A stretch of DNA of 64,000 nucleotides from Ceriagrion tenellum. Taxonomy: Eukaryota; Arthropoda; Insecta; Odonata; Coenagrionidae. The position numbers and the translations under genes were made by a program. Numbering within the stretch: the stretch's first letter is position 1; every line of letters begins with the position of its first letter. Shown one piece after another: positions 14,701-26,700 of this stretch. Location of the stretch: positions 55,161,848 to 55,225,847 of the forward strand of contig OY720639.1 in the NCBI GenBank assembly GCA_963169105.1, in the 5' to 3' direction. Under the pieces are notes generated by a model. It was not told the DNA's origin. It did not search any database and was given only the letters and a program-made list of their open reading frames with translations.

Positions 14701-17700
14701 CTCCGCAGGTCGCCCACCGGACTTCCTTGCTTTCGGCATCACGATCATCATGACTTTCATCATGGCCGCCGGCGTCCGGAAGTCCCTGGTCTTCAACAAC
14801 GTCCTCAACGCGCTCAACTTGGCCGTGTGGGTCTTCGTGATGACCGCCGGCCTCTTCTACGTCGACTCCCGCAACTGGTCGGAGCACAAGGGGTTCCTCC
14901 CGTACGGCTGGTCAGGGGTGAGACCTCTCTCTCTCTCTCTCCCTGTCCCTCTACTCGGCCGCTTACAGCGCGGTTCGATAAAGACGGAGTCGCTTAAAAT
15001 ATGTATATATACGAGTGTACATGTGTTGTCGTCACTCTCTTACTCTCACCACTCCCTCTTCAAGCCGCTTAAATTGGATTTACGGGATTCCAGGATCGCG
15101 GGGTTGACTCCCGTGACCCTGTTGTCGATCGTTGTTGACTCGAAGCGACCTGGGAGCGAATTGCATAGGAGAGATGCGCTATAAAGCGTTCCACATTCGG
15201 TGGACAGTATATCTTTCCGCAATTAACTATGTTGAACTCTTCTTTTCGAAATCGAAAAGACGTGCAAAATGTTATGCTTATGCTCAATGTACCTTTTACA
15301 AGTGTTTTCATTATTAAATCAATGATTAATGGGCAAGAATGTAATGCATATTTAATATAAATGCTTCAAATGGTTCAACTTTGTTGATTTTTTGGGTGAT
15401 ACGCAGTTGTTGAACGAGTTGTTCCCCTCATTAAGAACGCTGTTGCTAAACTTGAGATATTTAGAGAAAAATATCATTTCACCTATAAATCAATGAATTA
15501 GCTCTCATTGTAAAGAAAAACATCTCGCCCTTTCTAAAACACCAAAATATCAGCCCCTCTCTGTGTTACTTTCCGATATTTTTGATGAAAAATACCTGTC
15601 CTTTTAGATGGGAAACGGTACGAGAGAGTTTTCGTATTAAAAAATGAGAAATTTCCAACACTTAGATCTTGTAAAAAAATTAACAGTGTGTATTTTATGT
15701 TTACTCAACTATTTTCGTAAATAAATCATATATTCACACAATAATTATTTCAAGATCGTAAAAAAAATCTTTCGTTGTGAAGGATTTTTGAACGTACCAC
15801 GTGACGAAAATGATTCACGTTGAAGACTTTTATAGATATTTTTATTTGATTGCTTTGAATTTCAGTCATATAATAGTATATTATTTCACCTATTATATTG
15901 TAGTTTTTAACTTATGCTCCCTACAACTACTGAATTTAAACCGCATTATTCGATTGTGATCTCCATTATGAATAGTGAACTATCTCACTCAAACTACCTT
16001 AAGCTACCAGTGCTCATCTCCATGCCTAGTAGGCAATCATTTCGGTCACGATACTAATATTCCTGCTCCTATTGGCGACATCGCGCCTTCGTCCTTCCAG
16101 ATTTTATACCATTATATGGGACTCATATCTAACGTTCATGTTTAAATTACACAAGAGACGAATCTTCACAAGAGCCCATTCTGCTAACTTTATGTGGAAC
16201 GCATTGAAGGTATACAAATAGTGTAAAACATTTTAATCATTATGGTGCTGCCTCGATCACTCGAGGAGATGAAGGCTAGGGCCACCCAGAACGTTCAAAA
16301 ATCCGATTTTTACGGAAAGTTTACTAGCAAACTTGAATTTCGGCGAAAAATATATATTTCCATCCTTGTCGTTTATTTTGCGAAACCATTTTGGATATGG
16401 ATTCGTCAGAAGAATCGGAATTATCGTTTGTCATTTTTCTTCGCAAGTCGCAAAATTCAGAGGTAATTGACTTATGTTAGTTATTCTAATGAATAACATT
16501 AATTTTGTATACGACACCAAGTATATACGCATTTTTGCTAATAAATCCGATGTCCGGGGGTGTATACAATGCTAATGGCCGAACCAATTGTGTTGGCTTT
16601 GGTGTCATTTTTTTCGTATAGGTATGCTTGAAAATTCTCCAAATTTTCATTCTTTACCAGATTAATTCTGTATTAAAAAACAAATACACCTTTACTCAAA
16701 CTCATGTAAGCCTCATGTTAAATTAGAACAGAAATCTCGTGACTACCGTAAACACTGCTGTCGACCTATCCTTTCACAGATATATGCCACAATCGATTGA
16801 CCCCAAATTAGTTTTGTTTCTAACATGTTTGTATTCCACAAAATTATTATCTGACCTGTTGAAATTCAACTATACCTTTTCTCCCAACGGCGGCGGCTGG
16901 CATTGAGTCTGGTGCGTCTTCCAAGTTTCCAGCCATTTTCAGGAGAGTAGCGTGCAGTGCACTATTGATGGAAGTCCGTCTATTTTTTACTACCGTGAGG
17001 TTTACTTCGGTCTCACAACATCTGTGTTGCCACATTTACAGCGTGCAAATTGCCTTGTTTGTGCCAATGATCATTTAATCTCAAGAGCTGACAACGCTTT
17101 CGGCCGCCGGGAGATAAAAACTGGGATGAAAGGGGAGCGCTTTTGATTGGCTCCTCACTCTGTGACGTATAACCGCCGTGTATTAGGAAAAAAGGTATTA
17201 CAACGGTGCGTTTCGATTTTGACCCTCTTCTTTTATTTTCCAGGTTCTCACGGGTGCAGCCACGTGTTTCTACGCCTTCATCGGTTTCGACATAATCGCA
17301 ACGACGGGAGAAGAGGCGACCAATCCTAAAAGATCGATCCCTCTCGCCATCATCTCGTCGCTTGTTGTCATCCTTACCGCTTACGTCACTTCCTCCATGA
17401 TGCTCACCCTCATCGGTGAGTGATAATCAGCGAGTATCATTAACGATGTTTGAGCTATTTTTATGCACATTTTTTCGTTTAACGTTGCATGCTTGTACTA
17501 ATTATAAATATATTTAATAGATAAAATGAAAAAAATTGCATGTGGTCTATTTGGTTTCTTGGCAATTTGACGCTATTTAAACACGCAGCCTTATGGCACT
17601 TAACAGTTATTTGGAAATAATTCGACGGCATAAGTACAGATTTTCTCCTAAACATGAAATCATATGTTTCACATGATTGTTATAATTCCTAATAAATATT

Positions 17701-20700
17701 GTAACGCCTTGCTGCGTGGTAGCGCTGTAAGTTAGGATAGTTGGGACACAATTTTCTAGATATAATTTATTTTTTCTGATGGAGGAGATATTTCAGTACC
17801 CACGTTCGGACTCGTTACGCGTCTTTCTCTCCTTTTAACAATAATCTCCATCCAAACAAAAACTTAGACAAATCCTTAAAAACGTCGACACAAATGAATA
17901 GCTCATGAAAATAATTCCATAAACTCATGAATATAATTTAAGCAAAGAAAAATTTTCATTTAATGCAACCAAAGAATAAATTTTATAATAAAACACATCA
18001 AACAAACGTATAGGCAATAATTAACAGGAGTGCGGCGTTACAATATCAAGGTATCAGACCGAGTAAAAAACAGGTATTTACAAAAGATTTTTGCTCAAAT
18101 TTCAAATTCTGCTCCGTAAACGCAAGTCATAACGATGCTTAAAATGAGACATAAATTTGAAAATGTAATTCTTGCATCGTTGATAATCCCATTAATATGG
18201 TTATTTCCGACGAGTAGATAGACGTATTTACGTGAAATTAGTAAGTGTGGTTAATGAGATTTTTTTTTCGACTTACATGAAAATTAATTAAAATGTACAC
18301 TCAATGACTCAAGAATCGCGCTCCAACCACTTTAAGAGGGGATAAAGAGGAGTTAAATTCGTAATATCTTTTTTTCGTGTTGATTGATGAGACGAATCTC
18401 GTGGGAAAAAACACATTTTTTCCCTCCGGCCATCGACCGGCCGTTAAATTCAGCTTTGTAAATTTTTTAACGGTATGAATAATGGTCAGCTGCAAAAAAT
18501 ATTTAGCTAACATAATTTTTAATAATAATATTTAATCATTTCATAATAATAATTAATAATGAACAATGAAACTTTTACTATTTTTACGTTGTTTTATTAC
18601 TTGATCAACCTTGGCAATTACACTCTGTGTTGAAACTTGGTCGGTGAATAATAAAATAGTGTGAAATTAAAGTTTTAGTTTTCATCATGAACAAATCGAA
18701 TTTTCGCCAAGTGACGCCTGATGTTACTTCTTATATTAACATAATCTGTGATTATAGACCTGATTGAGTTGAATTGGAAAATAATTGCACCTTAAAAAAT
18801 GAGAAACTTCCACTGTGTTAGTAATAAATCCCATCACAGTGGAAGTTGATCATTTTTGGAAGTGCAGAAACGATTTAGCTGTGGGATCGATAGATATGTG
18901 ATCCATAAAGTTGTTGGCCTAAGTCACACCAATCTAACGGTTCGCTAAAATGGCTTCTTACTGAATACATTTCCTTTTCCGTTCTCTGTTCAATGCTTGC
19001 AGTGCCCTACGACCAGGTGGACGCGGACTCGGCGCTGGTGGAAATGTTTGGCTCGGTGGGCGCTTACAAGTGCAAGTATGTGGTGGCCATCGGGGCACTG
19101 GCCGGACTCACCGTTTCAATGTTCGGGTCCATGTTCCCAATGCCGAGGATTGTTTACGCCATGGCCAATGACGGCCTCATATTCAGGTGAGTCGCTTTAG
19201 AAACCAGCGTATATGTGTACATAATTTTTTTCACGTAACTCAAAATTGCGTAATGCATGAATAGACCAGTCATCGTACAAAAGCCGTGTTCATATGGCAT
19301 CATCAGAAAAGGCACCTGCAACATCCAGTGTTTTAATTCCCTCACGAAAAAGCCTTTATTGAACAAGTCCAAGAGAAAATTGTTTGCTTCTTGTCGTCAA
19401 ATTTATAATGAGTGTATAACATGCACGTATTCGTAGGGATGTCTTGATTCTATTAATAATAATTGTAAATTTTTACATCTAGAATTCACATTCATTCATA
19501 CAATACAGTACATAGGATGCATGTAATTTTCACAGTTAAAATCAATTGACGGCTGGTTAAGGTAGTTTTAGCGAGATAGTTCCCTAGTCATAATGGGTAC
19601 CATATTCGAATTATGCATTTTAATTTGAGAAGCAGTTGGAAAAACTGAATATTGCATGATTAATGGCGCAATAATTTACTTTTGTATAACTGAAATTCTA
19701 AGTAATTAATTAAAATTCCTATATTAGTCTTTAACTTGACTCTTTTTTTCGTTCGGTAGGTCTAAAACTCCTTCACAACGGAAGGTTTTTTGTGATCTTG
19801 AAAAAACTACTACGGTGACAATTTGATTTATTTTTTTTATAGTTGAGAAAACATAAACTACGGTCTGTTAATATTTTACAAGATCTGAGTGTTAGTGAGT
19901 CCTCATCTTTTAAATGAGGTCTCTCTGGAGTGCATACACGCGCCGTTGCCCATGTAAAAGGACGTATATTTCATCAAACGTCTCGGAAATTATTTCGCCT
20001 AGGGGCAGATTTTTTGATATTTTTGGAAAGGTGAGATACTTTTCTTTATAAAGAGACCAAATTGATTGATTTATAAGTGAAATGAAATTTGTCTTGAAAT
20101 GCCTTAAGGTAGTTTGAGCGAAATATCCTTTCACCTAGAAATCCATGAACTTGGTCTCATATTAAAGAAAATTTCCTCACTCTCCTAAAGATACCAAAAT
20201 ATCAACCCCTTCTCAGACTACTTTCCGAGATTTTTGACGAAAAATACCAGCCCTTTTACACGGGAAATGTTACCTGTGTATGCACTCCAGAGAGACCTTA
20301 TAAAAAAATGAGGAATTAATAACGCCTAGATTTTGTCAAAAAATTAGCAGTATACGGTTTGTATACTTTTTCGACTATTTTTTAAAATAATTGACATTGT
20401 CACCGCGGTAATTATTTCACAATCGCAAAAAATCTTCCGTTTTGAACAAGTTTTGAATGTGCCGCGTGAAAAAATTAAGTTAAATCAAAGACTTATGTAG
20501 GTATTTTTATTTGATCAACAAGAAATTTCAGTCGTTTTTATGTAGATTATTGCACTATTAATAATGTAGTATTTAATTCATGCTTCCGACAGCTGCTGAA
20601 TTTAAAACGTATAATTCGAATGTGGTCTCCATCATGACTAGGGAATTATCTCTCTCAAACATCCTTAAATGGTAAAATAAAGCATAAAGGGAGTGATCAG

Positions 20701-23700
20701 ACTATGGATAGGACACTTGTGAAATTAGTTTCGAAATACATCCTGGAAATGGGAAAGAGAAGCTAATTTTGATGGATCAGAATATAGTTGACTCATTAAG
20801 AGAAGCAAACACGAGAAGAAAGAGGCAATGAGGACGCTAACCGATACTTGTCAGAGACCGAAAATTTACTTTTGCTCTGCAGTAGTCATTCATTCATTCA
20901 TTGGTTGTTCAATCCTAAGATGGATTGACTGCAGCCCTCCACCCTTATCTATCAAATGCTAGTTCCCATACCTCCTGGTATCTCTTCCTATATACTTTCC
21001 CCTTTATTTGGTCCATGAACTTATTCCTGGGTCTTCCTCTGGGGACTTTGCCCTCTATACAAACCTCATTGATGAACAAATGGTTTTCCATGGTGATATA
21101 TAAAGAACAATTGAGATGTATTACTCCTTCTCTCAGTCCCATCATTGGTTTTTCAATCCTAAGATTGGTTGACTGAAGTTCTTCACCTGTCCCCATCCTA
21201 ATGCTAGTTCCCCAACCTCCTGGTATCTCTTCCTATGTACAATCCTCTTTATTTGGTCCATGAACTTATTGCTGGATCTTCCTCTGGGACTTTTCCTTCT
21301 ATTTTACCTTCAGTTATGTTCTTTATAAACCCATTGTGTCTCAGGGTTTATCTAATCCATCTTATTCTTCTCTTCTCTATGGTGTTCTATATGGTCATTT
21401 CTTCTTCTACTCATCTGTACACTTCATCATTTCTTATTTTGTCCGTCCATTTTATCTTAAACACACTCCTCCATCAACATTTTTCGAAGGCTTCTAGTCT
21501 TTTCTGTTCAGATTTTCCAATTGTCCATGCTTCTGATCCATTGAGTGCCACGCTCTAGCCGAATGTTTTCACATACTGTTTCCTGGTTCCTGGGTCTTCC
21601 TCTGTAGACTTTTTCCTCTATTTTTATAAATAAATTATGTTCTTCACAAACTCATTGTCTAATAGGGTTTGTCTAATCCATCTGGTTCTTCTTTTCTGTA
21701 TGGTGTTCCATGTGGGCTTTCCTCTTCTAATCTTCTATACATTTCATCATTTCTTATTTATCCTTCCATTTTATTTTCAGCATCCTCCTCTAGCACCAGG
21801 TTTCGAAGGCTTCTATTGTTTTCTGGTCAGCTTTTCCGATGGTCCATGCTTTCGATTCATTGAATGCTACGCTCCAAATGAATGTTTTCACGTCCTGTTT
21901 CCTGGTTTTTAGCCCTATCTTCATTGAGTACAGCAGTTGTCTTTTCCACATGAACGCCTTCTTAGCTTGGGCTATTTCCCAATTGACGTAATAGCGCGAT
22001 ATACTGAGAATAAATTGACTTGAAATGGGAAACAAGCGATATACTAAAAACGCAAGCGTAGAGGTAAGTGTGTTGTTGCTGAGGACGCCATGATTTACAC
22101 CTTACCATTGCAAGAGGACTAGAAGTGTCTTTCCGTTGTTCACTGTTGTTACAGATGTCGGAACGGAATTTCCGATCAAATTAGCTTTAATCCAACCATT
22201 GGTTGGTGTTCAGGTGAGAATTCAGGAAGAAAATGGAGTCCAAGAAAGTGCACGGAGAAAAAATTTATATAAATGAGCTAAAGCTATCAAAAACTATAGC
22301 GAAAGGTCGTAATTTTTCACATTTGTCCATGTTTATTTGGCATATTTTTAATTCCAGTGTTTGATATTCAAGGATATATTTTCAAGTCTCTGCTCCCAAA
22401 ATGGATGGCGGAGGTGGGTGGATGGAGGTAACCCGATCCCTTCGTGGGTGTCTTGAGGAGAGCACTTCAAGTTCAGCACTCCGTCTGTCGAATGAGACGT
22501 TAAACCGTGATCCCCTTGGCGCCTTTCGTTAAGAGCAGGCCAATGCCGACGCCGGATTTCTCTCCACACTCCTCCCCTTCTCCTATTATACCTTCCTTGC
22601 CCACCTACACCCTATGGAGTAAATGACCTTAGTTGTCGATCGCTTCCCCAGAAAAACTAACCAAAGATTGATTTAAGAGAGTATCCTATATGCAGTCACT
22701 GGCTGCGGAGATTACGTGTCCATTCTATTGTTTTCTCTGACCCTGGTTTTTAGGAGAAAATGAGATAAATTGCATCAAAATGATGGATAATCATGAAACG
22801 AAACGTTGAAAAAAAAGAAAAAGTATATGAAATTTCATGGCTGCGGAAAATATTTCGCGCGGCAAAGATGCATGCAAATACTCGATCGAAAAGGCCAAGT
22901 AGCTTTTTTGCTGAATCGGGTGAATTAAATTGCAGTGTTTAATATTCAAGGATATTCCTCCCATTCCCAAATGATTCTTCCCTTTCCTACCTGCCTACCC
23001 ACCTAACCTCTAAGGTGCAAATGACCTCAGTTGTCTGTCGCCTCCCCAAATAACTTACCCACCCACCGGGGGCAAGGGCCTAGCCTCATTGAAACACCAG
23101 TTCCCGTAAGATCACTGAAGTTAAGCAATGTTGGGCCCGGACGAGGGTTGGATGGGTGACCATTCATACCTTCACCGTGGCGCTCTTGTCCCCTTTCTGC
23201 ATGTGGCAGGCAGGTTAAAATGGGGTAGGCACAAAGGACCACTAAAGGTCTAGGTGCCCGAGCTCCTGACGAAGGCTCCCCCAACTAACAATCTAACTAA
23301 CAATCTACCCACCCACCGAAATTGGTAAAATAGGGCACGCAAGGTGTAGGTAAGCCCAAGATCCGAAATTCTGTTAATGACTAAGAGAGTATGAATACGT
23401 GCGTTTCCTGCTTTACCTTACGCATTTCAAACTAGAGGATAGTTACAATAAATATGTAGTATACATTTAGCCCCCAGCGCAGATTAATCTTTAAAAATGG
23501 TACTTTAAAATTAATTAAATTAAACTTTTTTGTATTTTTGCCGTTTCATTTTCTATTCAGCAGCTGTTCAGGGGTACCTACGTGGGGGTTACATGGCGTA
23601 AGATGCGCCATTGAAATTTGGGGGGTGGCGAATTTTGAAAAATTATTTTAATAACGAAGGCGGAAAAATAAATAAAATAAAATTTTAAAATCCGGGCGAC

Positions 23701-26700
23701 GAGAGTGACATACGTAATCTGAAGCATTCTATATATTATTTCTGGGGAGAGGGGTGTAAGATTTGGAAAATTTTTTTCATGAAAGAAGGAAATAAGTAAA
23801 ATTTTATGTATAAAAATATAAAGGATAGGATTTGTAGGACAAAAATAAAGATTTTTTAATTCTAACTTATAATACTTTTCTCATTTTGAAATAATATATT
23901 TTAATGTTACTATTATTTAAATTTATTTATTATTCAAATTTAAAACAAGGAAGCCGGAAGGAATAACCGAATTTTAGGGAGAAAATAGGAATGAGGGGGG
24001 CGGGGATCCACGCTATATCTTTGAGGGGGATTGCCACCCCTGCAGCCGTGTGCCACTTACTTTCAGTGGCGCTTGGCTAATCTCATTACCGAAAGTCCGT
24101 GTTTTACGCTAATTGATATCATGTGTATTTCAATAACATTCAGTTGTACAGTGATAAATTACTAACCGAAGAAGATTAATTATTAATTGAGAAACTATTG
24201 ATAAAAAATATGTACACGTTTATAATAGATATCAATTAATATGTTTCCTAGTACTGAAGTACAGGGAATTCCAACAAAAACAAGTGCGCCTTGGCGCTAG
24301 ACCCGAAATGCCATTATCGCAATAATTTTAAAGACGCATTCGTGTCAAAACTGTCGCGCTCCGTAAAATACGACTGCTGAGGGCATCTTATTCTAAAAGG
24401 TTACTCATCCCGTGCGTCCCAGAAGAGCATCATCCCCGCCTTGATCATATTTAATAGGATCGTGTGACTTCTCATCCTCCCCATGGACCTCATTAGCATT
24501 TAGAAGAGCTTTCCCCGCCCCGCAAATAAGGGCGAGGCAAGACGTGACCTTTCTAGCGAATTTTATATACTATTCCCCTCGGTGGGTTCGTTAACGTGAG
24601 ATTATGTCAGGATTCGGGACGAAAATAGATGCGCTCTTGCCGACTTACTGCTAATTAAGATGGCGTTGGGACTTCTTTGAAAAACCATTCGACTGGGGAT
24701 GGTCTAGTAAATAGATTCCGAATTGAAAAGTTGAATTTCTACGGAGGAAAATCGAAAGAAGAGTTTACAGCAAGAGAACCCGTTCGAGACCAACCGGAAA
24801 TCTCGTGCGCAAGTGTTTCAAATTGGGAATGCCTGCTTGAAATATATTTCTCATATTGGATTGTGTACCCAGCGAAACATTTCTCAAATACTGAGGCATA
24901 TAATCCATACGTAAAAGCGTGAACTGCTGGAATTTCGATGGGGAAAAAATTTTACTCACTCACGTGATCCACCGCGGAACTTCGATGAAAGTGTTACAAA
25001 GGCTTCCGCGGATTTCTCGTCATGCAGAATTGTTCGGATTCTTCCCGCATTCCAGCGTGATGGTGGACAGCCCTTTCACCGGCTTTCCATTTGGCATTAA
25101 AACAATTTTTGGACCTGATGATGCCGATTGGATTGTCGACGAAACAGTTTGCACCAATATGCTGGAGCGCGGGAAGGACCCGAACAATTCTACATTGGAA
25201 CTTCGATGGTTTGACTTCATTACGCGGCTTCGCGTCTCTGCTTTACGTGCGGTTGAAATAATAGGATCAAATAAATAATAGTTCTTTGTCTTTCTCCAAG
25301 GAAATTAAAATACTTGGTCTGAAATATTACGAAAAATAAGCTGAATGTCACAAGGAAATACGTCGTATTGTTGTCAGGGACACTATTCCATGACGTCATT
25401 CCCAAGCTTCGAACACAAGAATATCAGTGTAGATCTTTCAGTTTTGGTGAAGCAGTAATCCGAGAACAACTGAAAAGTGCATTCAGAAGAGAGGCTGAGA
25501 GACATATTGATGCCGTGAGAAAAAATTCGTATGTATTTTCAAAAATTGACTAAAATTTTGTGGAGAGTTTGAATTGGCTCTACGGGGCCAGGATGAAAGT
25601 ATTCAATCAACAAATCCGGAAATTTTCAGAGGCTTGGTTAATTTTAAATCTACATTAGACAACCTTGTTCGAGAACATCTAAGCCACGCAACTGTTTTAA
25701 GGGAACCTCAAAAGGTATTCAGAATGATTTGCTGGACTGCATGCTGAATGTGTGCCGTGAGAAAATATTGGCTGAGATAGCTGCTGCTGACTTTTTGTCA
25801 ATTATGGCAGATGAGACAACGTATGTATCTTCAAAATTTCAAATAGTCGTTGTACTTCGGTACACATTACCCGAAGGAACACCAGTTGAAAGGTTTTGGA
25901 GCTTCATGAACTCTGACGCACACGACGCCTATTCTTTGGCAAATTGCATTTTGGGTGTTCTTAAAGATGTGGTTCGGGAAAATAAAGAAAAAGTTATTTC
26001 CCAAAGTTATGATGGTGTTAATGTCGTGAGCGGCCGGACCTCAGGAGTGCAAACGATTATCAGACACGAGTATCCATATGCTTATTTTGTTCACTGCTAT
26101 GCCCATCAATTGAATTTCATTCTGGCCCAAGTAGCCTGGCAAAACAAGGAAGTTCGTTTGTTTTTTTACTAATGTTCGAGAGATACCATTGTCTTTCGCT
26201 CATTCACACCAAAGGGTTGCCGTCCTTGATTAGGTAGGAGGGAAGAGAGTTTCGCATGGCACTCCAACTAGGTGGAATTTTCATTCCACGACTGTTGTCA
26301 TAGTATATTAACACAAGGATTCTATAATTGTATGTCTGAAGCAAATCGAAGAGACGAGCAGATAAAGCACAACTATCAACCAGGCACAAGGACTAGGCTT
26401 GAAAATACAACAGTCCTTTTTCAGCTTCTGGTTAGCATTCTTTTACAGAATAATGCCATGAGTTGAATTTTTATATAACCAATTGCAGAAGCGAGCAGCT
26501 GATCCGTTGTCAATTTAAAGTTGTTTGTCCTTCGAAAATGAAGTATTAATAATAAGAGATGAGGTAGACACCATCGCTATTGAAGAAGATACATAATCAG
26601 AACCCACGCTAAGGAAAGATTTGATTTTTCAAACCTCTAACTAGCTTCGAATTTATTCGAGCATAAGCAATTTCCCTCGTTCAAAAAGTAATTTCCGGAA

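Noticed and set aside
16847..17240. A CpG-rich patch with an inverted CCAAT box just before exon c as an internal promoter
   Set aside because: One CCAAT-like word and slightly higher GC are not enough; no initiator or downstream ATG exon fits.
23090..23165. A functional 5S rRNA gene
   Set aside because: Only the internal-promoter part of 5S is conserved; the 3' half is replaced by unrelated sequence and the unit has a retroposon target duplication.
24919..25278. A 119-codon ORF before the hAT relic
   Set aside because: It does not read like the zinc-finger N-terminus of DUF4371 transposases, and the opposite strand is equally open there.
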